A stretch of 64,000 nt of DNA, from the NCBI RefSeq assembly GCF_003415655.1, contig NZ_QRHC01000006.1, positions 266,746-330,745 of the forward strand, in the 5' to 3' direction. Shown here piece by piece: positions 16,042-25,391 of the stretch. Numbering within the stretch: the first letter of the stretch is position 1; every line of letters starts with the position of its first letter. The translations under genes were made by a program, and so were the position numbers. Origin of the DNA: Vibrio maerlii (GTDB lineage Bacteria; Pseudomonadota; Gammaproteobacteria; Enterobacterales; Vibrionaceae). The notes below the pieces were generated by a model that saw nothing but the letters and a program-made list of their open reading frames with translations, did no database searches and was not told where the DNA came from.

Positions 16042-16941
16042 ATGCGAGCAGATGACTTGATCCTATTTTCTCAGGTCGTAGAAATGGGTAGCTTTAGTAA
16101 GGTGGCAGAAAATAATAACCTTACAAATTCAGTAGTTAGCAAGAGAGTCGCGAGATTAGAAGAAGAGATCGGGGCTCAGTTATTATATCGAACTACGCGT
16201 AAATTGACTCTTACCGAGGCAGGAAAGGTTCTGCTACATAGTGCTAAAAATGTGAAGCAAGCCACTCAGGAGGCATTGGATGCCGTTTCAGGCTTTGGTG
16301 AAAATGTCAGCGGTCATATCAAAATGTCGGTGCCCACAATCTCCGGTGATTTGATACTTGCTGATGCAGTAGCTGAGTTTTGCAATATGCACCCAGGGTT
16401 AACAGTAGAGATGTCTCTCGACAATCGATTCGTCGATTTGGTGGAAGGTGGATACGATTTGGTGATCAGAACGGGTTACCTAGAAGATTCGAGTTTGATT
16501 GCAAGGCATATCTTAGATTCACAGTGGGTGGTGTGTGCGTCGCCCTCTTATATCGCCAAAAATGGAAAACCGATCGAGCCAGTCGACTTAATGCAACATA
16601 ACTGTTTGCAATACGCTTATCAAACGACAGGTGCAAAGGATTGGCAGTTTAAAGGTGTTGATGGGGACTATATTGTGAAGGTCTCAGGTACTTTTTCGAC
16701 TGACAATGCGACGGCACTCAGAAAGGCTGCTTTGGGAGGCCATGGAATCGCTTATGTGCCGCGTTGTTTGGTCTATCACGATATTCGCAGTGGAGAGCTA
16801 GTGGATATTTTCCCCGAGTTAGTTGGTAAAAAGCTTGGTGTTTACGCTGTGTATCCATTTACCCGTCAACCTCCGAATAAAGTGAGATTACTTATCGAGC
16901 ATATACGTGAACGTTACCTGACGATCTCTCACTATTTTTAA
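16042..16941 (+). CDS. LysR family transcriptional regulator
   Basis: 299 aa. N-terminal winged helix-turn-helix is at about residues 1-60 (LILFSQVVEMGSFSKVAE, NNLTNSVVSKRVARLEEEIG), the linker helix follows, and the substrate domain is about 90-295. The protein resembles the large LTTR group close to DmlR/AaeR. Divergent from lldD, so it may regulate that gene; operator sequences were not resolved. The start at 16042 has no strong ribosome site, but the HTH begins right after it. Confidence 0.88.
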   Translation: MRADDLILFSQVVEMGSFSKVAENNNLTNSVVSKRVARLEEEIGAQLLYRTTRKLTLTEAGKVLLHSAKNVKQATQEALDAVSGFGENVSGHIKMSVPTISGDLILADAVAEFCNMHPGLTVEMSLDNRFVDLVEGGYDLVIRTGYLEDSSLIARHILDSQWVVCASPSYIAKNGKPIEPVDLMQHNCLQYAYQTTGAKDWQFKGVDGDYIVKVSGTFSTDNATALRKAALGGHGIAYVPRCLVYHDIRSGELVDIFPELVGKKLGVYAVYPFTRQPPNKVRLLIEHIRERYLTISHYF

Positions 16942-17025
16942 TCAACATTCGCAAATTAATGATGCTTTAACCCAGTGCATACATATTACGACTGAAACAG
17001 TACAAAACAACGGATTATCAGTTAG

Positions 17026-18729
17026 ATGGATAATAAAACAAGCGGGCAACAAGAATCCAAAGTGAGCAACTTATTAGAATTTGCTCAAGCCGTAGATTAC
17101 TCATTACTAGAGTCGCTGACTCCCGATCCAGGTTCGACGAAAGATGGGGTAGACCATCGACCTAGACAAGTCTTTTCTGGTCATTATGTACCAGTGAAGC
17201 CGACGCCTATTTCGACTCCGTTTTATGTAAGCCATAGCCATCAACTTTTTGAGGAGTTAGGGCTGGATGACAACTTGGCTTTGACTGATGAGTTCAAGCA
17301 ATTGTTTTCTGGTGATATGGCACAGGCCCCAAGTCCAATGCGACCCTATGGCTGGGCAACGGGTTATGCTCTCTCTATTTTTGGTAATGAATACATCGAC
17401 AACTGCCCATTTAAAACAGGTAATGGGTACGGCGACGGGCGCGCGATCTCTGTCTTTGAGGGAGTATTCAATAATAAGCGATGGGAGATGCAGTTAAAAG
17501 GCGGTGGGCCGACTCCTTATTGTCGAGGTGCCGATGGTCGAGCAGTATTACGTTCCAGTGTCCGAGAGTTTTTGGCACAAGAATACATGCATGCGCTCGG
17601 GGTTCCGACATCTCGTTCATTGAGCCTGTTTGCCTCTCAAACGGAAACCGTAGATCGGCCATGGTATAGCGAAGGCTCTCGTTCTGAAAATCCAGATATT
17701 ATGCTTTCTAACCCCGTTGCTATCACGACTCGTGTTGCACCTTCATTTTTACGAGTAGGGCAGTTGGAGTTATTTAGCCGACGAGCAAGAGTAAGTCAGC
17801 ACCCAAATGCGAGGGAAGAGCTAGAGGCACTTGCCAGACACATCATTGAACGAGAATACCAAACCGAGATTGACGCTAGCTTACCTTTTATAGATCAACT
17901 GCTTGCCTTGGCGATAGCGTTCCGTGATAGGTTAACGTCACTCGTCACTCATTGGCTGCGGATTGGTTACTGCCAAGGTAACTTTAATAGCGATAACTGT
18001 GCGGTTGGTGGGTTCACCTTGGATTACGGACCGTTTGGTTTCTGTGAGTACTTTGAACCGTATTTCCAGCCCTGGACCGGAGGAGGCAGACACTTCGCAT
18101 TCTTTAATCAGCCACAAGCGGCAGAAAAGAACTTTGAGACCTTCTGTAATGCCCTAAGACCGTTATTACAGTCAGAGCCACAAGCGTTAAACGAACTAGA
18201 GCTGATTGTGGAAAGCTTCTCATCGGTAATGAAAGATAAGCTTACCGATATGTGGGCGAGTAAGCTGGGTTTAGAAGTACCAGATAGTCACCTTTTTAAT
18301 CAACTGTTAGCGCTAATGATGAAAAGCCATATCGACTACACACTTTTTTTCCGTGAACTTTCTAATATTCCTGAAGAGCTCACAGAGCTTTCGGCTTGCT
18401 TTTATGCAGACCTGACTCAAGAACTAAAAACAGAGTGGGATGAATGGCTTAGAGCCTGGCGAGATGCGCTAGGCAGTTCATTAAGGAAAGAGCAGCTCTC
18501 AACGCAAATGAAACAGGTGAACCCCAAGTATACCTGGAGAGAATGGTTGATCGTTCCGGCCTATGAGCAAGCGAAAGAGGGTAACTTCTCGTTGGTTCAT
18601 GAACTACAGGCAATCTTTGCTAACCCTTATGACGAGCAGTCTCAATCAGTCGAAGACAAGTACTATCAATTAAGACCATTGGCGTTCTTTGCCGCTGGTG
18701 GTGTTTCTCATTATAGCTGCTCATCTTAG
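17026..18729 (+). CDS. selO: SelO/YdiU pseudokinase-fold protein AMPylase
   Basis: 567 aa, longer than E. coli YdiU (478). Recognisable SelO signatures: [46 protein letters not shown] and, for the metal/nucleotide site, [17 protein letters not shown] with DYGPFGF. The protein ends SHYSCSS; the Cys three from the end is where SelO homologues carry Cys or selenocysteine. SelO transfers AMP to proteins of redox homeostasis. The sequence has QLKGGG and Cys-rich variants of motifs (PTPYCRG, IGYCQGN), suggesting a distinct subfamily. No clear partner gene. Confidence 0.88.
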   Translation: MDNKTSGQQESKVSNLLEFAQAVDYSLLESLTPDPGSTKDGVDHRPRQVFSGHYVPVKPTPISTPFYVSHSHQLFEELGLDDNLALTDEFKQLFSGDMAQAPSPMRPYGWATGYALSIFGNEYIDNCPFKTGNGYGDGRAISVFEGVFNNKRWEMQLKGGGPTPYCRGADGRAVLRSSVREFLAQEYMHALGVPTSRSLSLFASQTETVDRPWYSEGSRSENPDIMLSNPVAITTRVAPSFLRVGQLELFSRRARVSQHPNAREELEALARHIIEREYQTEIDASLPFIDQLLALAIAFRDRLTSLVTHWLRIGYCQGNFNSDNCAVGGFTLDYGPFGFCEYFEPYFQPWTGGGRHFAFFNQPQAAEKNFETFCNALRPLLQSEPQALNELELIVESFSSVMKDKLTDMWASKLGLEVPDSHLFNQLLALMMKSHIDYTLFFRELSNIPEELTELSACFYADLTQELKTEWDEWLRAWRDALGSSLRKEQLSTQMKQVNPKYTWREWLIVPAYEQAKEGNFSLVHELQAIFANPYDEQSQSVEDKYYQLRPLAFFAAGGVSHYSCSS

Positions 18730-18876
18730 TAAGCTTTAATGGGTTTCACTGTTTCCAACATATTTACAATGTTCTGAACTAGTATGATGTGAAACCGAGA
18801 TAAGCCGTATTAATTGTTGAATAGATTAGATATTCTTCAGTTAGCATGCCTGAAACCGAATGCTCCGGAGAGTGAA

Positions 18877-19644
18877 ATGAATACATTGGATGTGATGAAT
18901 GAATACAATGAGTTTGAACGTAAGAGCGTCAACTCCTTTAACGGTGTTGTGAAGTCGAGCGATACACTCGTTAAATTTGTCTCTGAAGACTTTCACGGCA
19001 GCTATATCTCTTACTACAGCTTTGAAGAAAGCGATTCAGAGCGAAGAGTGAAAGAAGATCTAGAGTATTTTCAACAGCGTAACCTCTGCTTTGAATGGAA
19101 AACTTACAGCACTGATAGACCAACAAACCTAGAGTCTGTATTACTCGAGAGCGGGTTTGAACAAGAAGAAACTGAGTCTTTCATGGCGCTCAACTTAGCT
19201 GAGACGGACAACAAACCTTTCGATGAATCAGCCATCACCGAGGTCTTTGATGAACGAGGGGTTCGAGATGCGATCAAGGTACAAGAGCAAGTCTGGGGTG
19301 GCGACTTTGAGTGGCAATACAATTACCTATTTAAGTTAAAACAAAACTCACCTGATTCGATTTCTATTTACGTTGTATACGTAAACGGTCAGCCGGTGAC
19401 GTCTGCATGGATAACCTTTAATGAAGGGAGCCCGTTTGCAGGTATTTGGGGTGGAAGCACGGTAGAAGAGTTCCGTGGCAAAGGCTTATACAGTTCACTA
19501 CTCAACAAGCGTATCGCTGAAGCAAAAGCCCGAGGTGTTAAGTATCTAATTATCGATGCCTCTGACATGAGCAAACCGATTGTTGCAAAGCGCGGTTTTG
19601 AGGTGATTGCAACGACGACGGGTTACACATCGCCAAAACGATAG
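18877..19644 (+). CDS. GNAT family N-acetyltransferase
   Basis: 255 aa from the ATG at 18877 (MNTLDVMNEYNEFERKSV), which has GGAG 6 nt upstream; an upstream TTG at 18814 would add 21 residues but has no ribosome site. The C-terminal half carries the acetyl-CoA binding signature (VEEFRGKGLYSSLLNKRI) and the usual end (AKRGFEVIATTTGY). The N-terminal half is a degenerate GNAT-like extension, as in several two-domain acetyltransferases. Substrate unknown. Confidence 0.88.
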   Translation: MNTLDVMNEYNEFERKSVNSFNGVVKSSDTLVKFVSEDFHGSYISYYSFEESDSERRVKEDLEYFQQRNLCFEWKTYSTDRPTNLESVLLESGFEQEETESFMALNLAETDNKPFDESAITEVFDERGVRDAIKVQEQVWGGDFEWQYNYLFKLKQNSPDSISIYVVYVNGQPVTSAWITFNEGSPFAGIWGGSTVEEFRGKGLYSSLLNKRIAEAKARGVKYLIIDASDMSKPIVAKRGFEVIATTTGYTSPKR

Positions 19645-19663
19645 AATAGATTTCGATCCAGCT

Positions 19664-20215
19664 CTAACAACCAGTTTGGATAGATCCAGAATGATAAACT
19701 TCTTTTGATGCCTCATTGATGTAGTAGGCGTAACAGCCGTTTGTTTTGAGTACATAACCACGTGGCCATATATATGATGCTCTATCTTGGCCACCGTTTG
19801 AATCTAGTGGATGATTTGGTACTTCAATGTACCCGCCTTTTCCTGGGTACATATTTCCTAGAATACAGAATTCAGGCTCATCACAAGGAACCGTTTCCCA
19901 GTTTCGTGTCCATGATGAGGGTACTTCAATTTGCAACAATGACCTAAGTGTACCAGCACTGGCTGCGGGGTAGCCGCCAGTTAGAGAGATAGTTTCCCCT
20001 TCGTAATCGATCGACGATTCTGCATTATCGATTTCAATGCGTGCCTCTGCGAACTTTAACGCCGATTTCAGCGCGGCTTCAACACCGCTAATACTTGCGC
20101 CAGAGGCGTCTCCGGATAAGTTGATAAACCTAGGAGCAGCGACAACGGCTAATACGCCTAAAATGACAATCACGACAACTAACTCGATTAATGTAAATCC
20201 ATTTCGATTTTTCAT
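19664..20215 (-). CDS. Type IV prepilin-like protein (MSHA-type pseudopilin)
   Basis: 183 aa from the ATG at 20215 (MKNRNGFTLIELVVVIVILG). Prepilin peptidase would cut after Gly6, before FTLIEL, leaving an N-methylated Phe and the hydrophobic helix (residues 7-27). The globular part has DASGASISGVEAALKSALKFAE, the pattern of MSHA pilin-like proteins, and Cys pairs (VPCDEPEFC; NGC...TGC) that can form the D-loop disulphides. It stands alone, convergent with the GNAT gene, without assembly genes; it must use the type IV pilus/MSHA or type II secretion machinery encoded elsewhere. Confidence 0.88.
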   Translation of the reverse strand: MKNRNGFTLIELVVVIVILGVLAVVAAPRFINLSGDASGASISGVEAALKSALKFAEARIEIDNAESSIDYEGETISLTGGYPAASAGTLRSLLQIEVPSSWTRNWETVPCDEPEFCILGNMYPGKGGYIEVPNHPLDSNGGQDRASYIWPRGYVLKTNGCYAYYINEASKEVYHSGSIQTGC

Positions 20216-20463
20216 GATAAGCTCAGTATTATATTTTATGGTTGAATATGTTAACACACAAAAACAGATACGACAGTTGGGTATATAAGCTCACAATGAA
20301 CAAGGAGAGTGCGTGTGAGTATATGGAGATTTGCAGTCAGGGATTTTAAAGCCTAGGCTAATTTTTCAAATTACTGTATGAAATAAGCGAACTTTAGAAG
20401 CTAACATTCCTCCCATTTTTTGCCATACTTCTAAGAGTTGTTGAGAAGAATGAGGAGGAAAGT

Positions 20464-22026
20464 ATGCGCGTTGCTTGGCCTTTGCACTTGTTGTGCATCA
20501 CTCTTCTTGTGTTTTATGTCCCTAAAGCGCTAGCTTTAGATAGTTTTTATCGCCTTAATTGGATTGATAAAGAATCTCACGTCAATCAACTTATCCAATA
20601 TCCTCAACAACTCGAAACTCTTTATGAGAATAATCAATATCAGTTAATTTGGTACGAAAATAACTCAGTTGACCAACTTTTCTATCAATTACAGATTGTC
20701 GATAAATCCAGGCTTGGTCAACAGTTTACAACGCGCTTGAATTGGTTAGAGCACTACCTAACGTCTAATCGACAGTTTGAATTCGATCTTCTTGCGACCG
20801 ACACTCTGATCCTTTATCTAAACTATGCAGAAGAAGCACCGTTATCGGGTCGTGATTGGTACTTGGGGGCGTTTATTCCTTATACCTTTCCTGAACCTAG
20901 CTATGAGCTGATGTACAACATCAACCAAGCGGTGATGAGCGATCAATTAGTATCAGTATTGATGCAAGGCCAATCACCATTAGCAAATACGATTGAATTT
21001 GAATCGGCGTGGTTTGAGCTGCTCGAACAACAATCCCTTCCAGAAATTAACTTTTCCCATAAAGGCCTATTGAGGATGGGGGACACCTTAGAGCCAGAAA
21101 GGCGCGATGTGTTGATAGAGTTGATTTCGCGCGTAGGTATTGATACATCGCTGATTTCTCCGAATCTTTCTCGTTATGATCGTGAGCTTAATACCGCAGT
21201 GAAGCGTTTCCAAAAACTTCATGGATTGAAGCAAGACGGCATCATTGGGCCTAACACCCTGTCCTGGTTAAATAAGAAGCCTGAAGAGAGATTAAGACTG
21301 CTTGCCTTGAATGCAGAGCGCTCGCGTCTTTGGCCTGTTCAGCGAGATAAGATTATCTTAGTGAATGTACCGAGTTTTCAATTGGAGTATTGGCAGGGTG
21401 GAGAGGAGCTATTTGCTTCAAAAGTGGTCGTTGGTCGTAAATCACGAAAAACACCTCTACTCAACATTTCACTGGACTCTCTAGTATTAAATCCTTCCTG
21501 GAATGTGCCTTGGAAGATCATGGTGAAAGACATCTTGCCTAAGATGAAATACAACCAGGGTTATTTAAATAACAATAACTTCAAAGTGATTAAGAGCTGG
21601 AGCGACCGAACGACGGTGGATGTCAGCGAGTTTGATTGGAATGGAACGTCACCTTACTCATTCCCGTATAGATTGCAGCAGCAACCAGGAAACAAAAACG
21701 CACTAGGTTTGTATAAATTTAATACTCCAAATGCCAGAGCTATCTATTTGCACGACACGCCGAGTCGACATTTGTTTAATGAGGATGTAAGAGCGTTTAG
21801 TTCAGGTTGCATCCGAGTCCAGTACGCAGAAAATTTCGCGACTACGTTGTTAGAGTCTCAAGGAATGAATGTTAATCGGCTCACTAAAGCGCGTGCACAG
21901 TCTCCTTTAGTTACTCAGTCGGTACGCTTGCGCTCACGCATTCCAGTTCACATCATTTACCAGACAGCATGGGTAGAAGCTGGGCTGGTTAATTACCGCC
22001 ACGATGTATACAACTATGACGGTTAG
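20464..22026 (+). CDS. L,D-transpeptidase (YcbB/LdtD-like)
   Basis: 520 aa. N-terminal signal peptide (WPLHLLCITLLVFYVPKALA). A scaffold domain follows, then a peptidoglycan-binding helix bundle near residues 230-270 (AVKRFQKLHGLKQDGIIG) and a YkuD catalytic domain about 290-450 with the active site YLHDTPSRHLF and SSGCIRVQ (Cys nucleophile; SSGC as in LdtD). It makes 3-3 cross-links in peptidoglycan in the periplasm, often in stress or beta-lactam exposure. GAGGAGG ribosome site directly upstream. Monocistronic. Confidence 0.93.
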   Translation: MRVAWPLHLLCITLLVFYVPKALALDSFYRLNWIDKESHVNQLIQYPQQLETLYENNQYQLIWYENNSVDQLFYQLQIVDKSRLGQQFTTRLNWLEHYLTSNRQFEFDLLATDTLILYLNYAEEAPLSGRDWYLGAFIPYTFPEPSYELMYNINQAVMSDQLVSVLMQGQSPLANTIEFESAWFELLEQQSLPEINFSHKGLLRMGDTLEPERRDVLIELISRVGIDTSLISPNLSRYDRELNTAVKRFQKLHGLKQDGIIGPNTLSWLNKKPEERLRLLALNAERSRLWPVQRDKIILVNVPSFQLEYWQGGEELFASKVVVGRKSRKTPLLNISLDSLVLNPSWNVPWKIMVKDILPKMKYNQGYLNNNNFKVIKSWSDRTTVDVSEFDWNGTSPYSFPYRLQQQPGNKNALGLYKFNTPNARAIYLHDTPSRHLFNEDVRAFSSGCIRVQYAENFATTLLESQGMNVNRLTKARAQSPLVTQSVRLRSRIPVHIIYQTAWVEAGLVNYRHDVYNYDG

Positions 22027-22047
22027 TATCCATCATGATCGTTGGTT

Positions 22048-22368
22048 TTAATCGTCTTGTTTCTCGCCACTCTTGAGTGTGTTCCATTTTAAAGCGCCAT
22101 TTTGCTCGAAATCGTGAGCTGATGAACATTGCAGAAGAATGGTTTGAACTTCAATAACAGCACCCTCGGAGTAGGCTTTATCGTCGTAGTAGCAGACTCG
22201 CTTAACCATATCCCCGCTTGCTACAACGATGGCTTTATTTTCTGCACCGCTTCCAACAGAATATGTTTTTGCAGTTACAGAAAAGCTTGTTGCTGTTAGC
22301 AGGACAGTAGCAGCTGTAAGTATCTTAATTGATGCATTTAACGCTGGTTCTTGGTGATTATATTGCAT
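22048..22368 (-). CDS. DUF1496 periplasmic protein
   Basis: 106 aa. Signal peptide around residues 10-33 (LTAATVLLTATSFSVTA). The C-terminal part VCYYDDKAYSEGAVIEV plus LLQCSS matches DUF1496, small exported proteins of Vibrionaceae and relatives with two conserved Cys likely joined by a disulphide. Function unknown. It follows the PLP enzyme gene's end by 33 bp on the same strand order (it lies downstream of 22402-23319) and could be cotranscribed with it. Confidence 0.78.
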   Translation of the reverse strand: MQYNHQEPALNASIKILTAATVLLTATSFSVTAKTYSVGSGAENKAIVVASGDMVKRVCYYDDKAYSEGAVIEVQTILLQCSSAHDFEQNGALKWNTLKSGEKQDD

Positions 22369-22401
22369 TGGGTATCCTTGGACCGATTTTCTTACCTATG
22401 G

Positions 22402-23319
22402 CTAGTAGTCGTATTTTCGCTGATATCTAGGCAGCATAGTTTCGTTACCTAATAGACCACCTTGGTGGACATAGAGAATCGTCACGTCTTGTTGATTTTG
22501 GTGCCACTCTAATAAACAGCGCCACATCAATGGGTCATAGAGTAAGTCGAATTCAACTTTGGTCTCTTCGATGAGTTTTTGCCATATGATGTAGTCTTGC
22601 TGATAAAGCTTGGCAAAATGATGTTTATTGCTTAAAGACAAGATGGTTGGGTAATCAGTTTTATCCAATGTATCTGAATCATGTAAATGATGGAATTGTT
22701 GGGTTAGATAGTCTTCTCCACCGACACAGGCACAAGTAAGAACTTCTATGCTGTGGGGTTTAAGGTGCTTTTGAAGAAAGAAAGCTGTTGTACCAGTACC
22801 AGAGGGCAAAGCTACCTTAATATTGCTAAGTTGGTTCTCTGCTATCCACTCGAGAATTTCGTTTGCCAACGTCTTGACGCCAAATTCTGCTATACCGCAG
22901 CGCCCGCCTTCAGGTACAACCGCACAGTTTTGCTCAGGCTTTCTTACGGTTTGTATGTATTGCCAGCTGCTGAGGGATTTAGTTAGTTCTGATACATCAA
23001 TGACCTGAGCCCCAAGCTCAAGGGCGGCCTTATAATTTCCACTGGGGCTTTGTTTAATAAAAGACGCGATATGGTTGACGTAAAACTCACATCTCCAGCC
23101 ATGGAGCTTTGCTAACGCAGCCATTGAATAGAGAGAATTTGCTTGCGGTGAACCATGTCCGATAATGGTGTCGATATTTGCTGGCGGATGTTCAATAAGT
23201 TGGCGGAATTTTCGAGATTTATTACCAGAAAATGTTGGGTGAAGTAGGTCATCCCGTTTGAGGTAAAACGGGATGTTTTGGAAGGTATGTTGTGTAACCG
23301 GGCTGCAGTCTAGTTTCAT
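22402..23319 (-). CDS. PLP-dependent ACC deaminase / D-cysteine desulfhydrase-like enzyme
   Basis: 305 aa. Fold type II PLP enzyme: KRDDLLHPTFSGNKSRKF includes the PLP Lys in GNKSRK, GHGSPQANSLYSMAALAK is the cofactor-binding Asn/Ser loop, PSGTGTTAF is the phosphate-binding loop. Related enzymes convert D-cysteine to pyruvate, H2S and ammonia, or open ACC. Its ATG overlaps the histidine kinase stop by four bases, so it is part of the response regulator-kinase operon. That coupling is unusual and suggests its product or substrate matters to the regulated process. Confidence 0.85.
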   Translation of the reverse strand: MKLDCSPVTQHTFQNIPFYLKRDDLLHPTFSGNKSRKFRQLIEHPPANIDTIIGHGSPQANSLYSMAALAKLHGWRCEFYVNHIASFIKQSPSGNYKAALELGAQVIDVSELTKSLSSWQYIQTVRKPEQNCAVVPEGGRCGIAEFGVKTLANEILEWIAENQLSNIKVALPSGTGTTAFFLQKHLKPHSIEVLTCACVGGEDYLTQQFHHLHDSDTLDKTDYPTILSLSNKHHFAKLYQQDYIIWQKLIEETKVEFDLLYDPLMWRCLLEWHQNQQDVTILYVHQGGLLGNETMLPRYQRKYDY

Positions 23320-24599
23320 GGCTCTAGGTTAGAATGATGACCAAAGTGTATTTGGGCAGTACATCCTATGTCGGAATTGTTGGAGATATTGAACGTCCAA
23401 TTGTAGCGTTGACAAAAATCATCAACAATCATTAATCCAAGCCCATGGCCTTCAGAATTAGGTTCATCGGTTAAGCCTTCTCCAGAGTCGACAACAGAAA
23501 CAGAGTCTTGCGATACATTTACAGTAATATGTCCTTCGGGAGAGGCAGCAATCGCGTTACGTATTAGGTTTCCTATCAGCATGTTCATGATAGCAGGCGT
23601 TGCTTGAATGGATGGTGCGGCCGAAAAATTCTCGATAATACGAATTTGCTTTTGATCGGCCTGCGCTGCATTCTGCTCGATGATACGAGTAAGCTCAGCA
23701 TGCTCAAAGCTTCGAAACTCTAGTTTGTGTTCACTTCGTTCATAGCGCACTAAGCTGAGCAGTGCGTCGACCATATCAGCCATTTGGCTACTAGCTTCTT
23801 CAATTCTTTGCAGCTGGCGTTTAGCAAAGTCGTTGTGAGTTCCACGAGCCAGTAGCTTATTTGAACCCTTGATCACCGTCAGCGGCGTTCTTAACTCATG
23901 ACTCGCGTAGCGTGCAAAAGCTTGCTCTCGCTTTAGTAGCACTTGTATATCATGGCGATACTTATTGAGCTGCTGTGTAAGTTGCTTATATTCCACTGCC
24001 GCATCTTCGGAAATGGAAAACTCGAATGTCGGATTACCCGCTGACTCGGTGAGTTGATCTGATAGGGTGCTTATCGGTTGAATAAAACCTTTTGAAAGTC
24101 TGTAGAGAAGCGCTGAGAATGCTGCAAGAAGCAGTAACACGAAAATCAGTACACCTGCTGTGACAACAAGAACCTCTTCATTACTGAGTTCGACTTCATC
24201 TATTCGTGACAGGAGTACAATGGGTTTTACTTCACCTCTGAAACTGTACTCTCCAATGTAAACCATACGCGAGTCGTCGCCAACGGTATCTATTTCACCT
24301 ACAAAAGCGTCTTTCTCTTGTACAAATTCTTGATAGTTTTCAGGGACTAAGCTTAAGTCATTGTAGGCATCAGTTAAGGAGTCAATATAAAGAACACCAG
24401 ACTCACCGTGATTGAAACGTTCAATAGCGGCATTACGATCGATCATTATCTGACGCTCACCAACTCTATCTTCAGACCAATAGAGAGCACCGACAAAAGC
24501 TGCGTATAGAGTGCCACCGAGTACTAGAGAAACTAGGCTAAAAAATAACGCCAACCTTCCGGTTAGCGTTTTAGAACTTCGACGAATTCGTTTAAGCAT
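23316..24599 (-). CDS. Membrane sensor histidine kinase
   Basis: 427 aa. TM1 is about residues 15-37 and TM2 about 143-166, enclosing a periplasmic sensor of about 105 residues. A short linker follows, then HisKA with the phosphoacceptor His in ASHELRTPLTVIKG (near 233), and an HATPase with N box NLIRNAIAAS, G1 VVDSGEGL and G2 GHGLGLMIV. Middle gene of the RR-HK-PLP enzyme operon, 2 bp after the regulator. Divergent from the glycosyltransferase operon at 25392. Signal unknown. Confidence 0.92.
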   Translation of the reverse strand: MLKRIRRSSKTLTGRLALFFSLVSLVLGGTLYAAFVGALYWSEDRVGERQIMIDRNAAIERFNHGESGVLYIDSLTDAYNDLSLVPENYQEFVQEKDAFVGEIDTVGDDSRMVYIGEYSFRGEVKPIVLLSRIDEVELSNEEVLVVTAGVLIFVLLLLAAFSALLYRLSKGFIQPISTLSDQLTESAGNPTFEFSISEDAAVEYKQLTQQLNKYRHDIQVLLKREQAFARYASHELRTPLTVIKGSNKLLARGTHNDFAKRQLQRIEEASSQMADMVDALLSLVRYERSEHKLEFRSFEHAELTRIIEQNAAQADQKQIRIIENFSAAPSIQATPAIMNMLIGNLIRNAIAASPEGHITVNVSQDSVSVVDSGEGLTDEPNSEGHGLGLMIVDDFCQRYNWTFNISNNSDIGCTAQIHFGHHSNLEP

Positions 24600-24601
24600 G
24601 G

Positions 24602-25279
24602 TTATGCTTTTGCCTCTAGGCGGAAACCAACTTTAGGCACCGTAACTAGCATCGGCGTGTCGAAAGGTTTATCCAATTGGTTACGCAGTTGATAGATATG
24701 GCTGCGAAGCACGTCGTTGTTTGGTTCCTCTTCTTGCCAAAGCTTATATGCAATTTCTTCACGAGAGACAATCTCAGGTGCTTTTTGGCACAACAGTTCC
24801 AAGATAGTGTAAGTGGTTGGGTTTAAAGCGAGCAGGCGTTCCTGGCGATAAGCCTTACGCGTCTTTTGTTCAATCTTAATCTCGTCAAAAGTTAGTACCG
24901 TGCTTGCAACGGCACCTTGGTAGCGACGAATAAGGGCATTCATACGTGCCTCTAGAATATCGAGATCGAACGGCTTAGTGAGATAATCGTCAGCACCATG
25001 TTCAAAGCCTTTAAGCATATCGTCACGATTATCTAAAGCCGTAAGCATCAGCACTGGAGTATTGTTACCTCTGTTGCGAAGTTCATTACAAACCGTTAAG
25101 CCATCCATTCGTGGCAGCATCAAATCTAGAATGATGATATCGAACTTATTATCTAAAGCTAGTTGCAGCCCAAGCTCGCCATTATCTGCGTAGTCTAACT
25201 CCATGCCAAGGCATTCGAAATAGTCGAATAGTACGCCTGCCACTTCACGATTATCTTCAACCAGCAGTACTCTTTTCAT
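24602..25279 (-). CDS. OmpR/PhoB family response regulator
   Basis: 225 aa. Receiver domain residues 1-115 with the acidic pair ED (8-9), phosphoacceptor Asp in IIILDLMLPRMDG (near 52), Thr in MLTALD and Lys in YLTKPFD. C-terminal winged helix about 130-222 (LNPTTYTILELLCQKAPEIV, DVLRSHIYQLRNQLDKPF). First gene of its operon; 112 bp separate it from the divergent glycosyltransferase operon, a natural site for it to bind and control both. Confidence 0.95.
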   Translation of the reverse strand: MKRVLLVEDNREVAGVLFDYFECLGMELDYADNGELGLQLALDNKFDIIILDLMLPRMDGLTVCNELRNRGNNTPVLMLTALDNRDDMLKGFEHGADDYLTKPFDLDILEARMNALIRRYQGAVASTVLTFDEIKIEQKTRKAYRQERLLALNPTTYTILELLCQKAPEIVSREEIAYKLWQEEEPNNDVLRSHIYQLRNQLDKPFDTPMLVTVPKVGFRLEAKA

Positions 25280-25391
25280 TATATTTATCTCAGTAAGTAT
25301 TTCTAACTGTGATCATCCTTACTGCGCGTGAAAAATATGTCAACAACATAACTTTCACCATGTGAATGGCATTCTTATCCCATCAAAATAA

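Noticed and set aside
18814..18876. Upstream TTG start for the GNAT gene
   Set aside because: The ATG at 18877 has GGAG at good spacing; the TTG start has no ribosome site.
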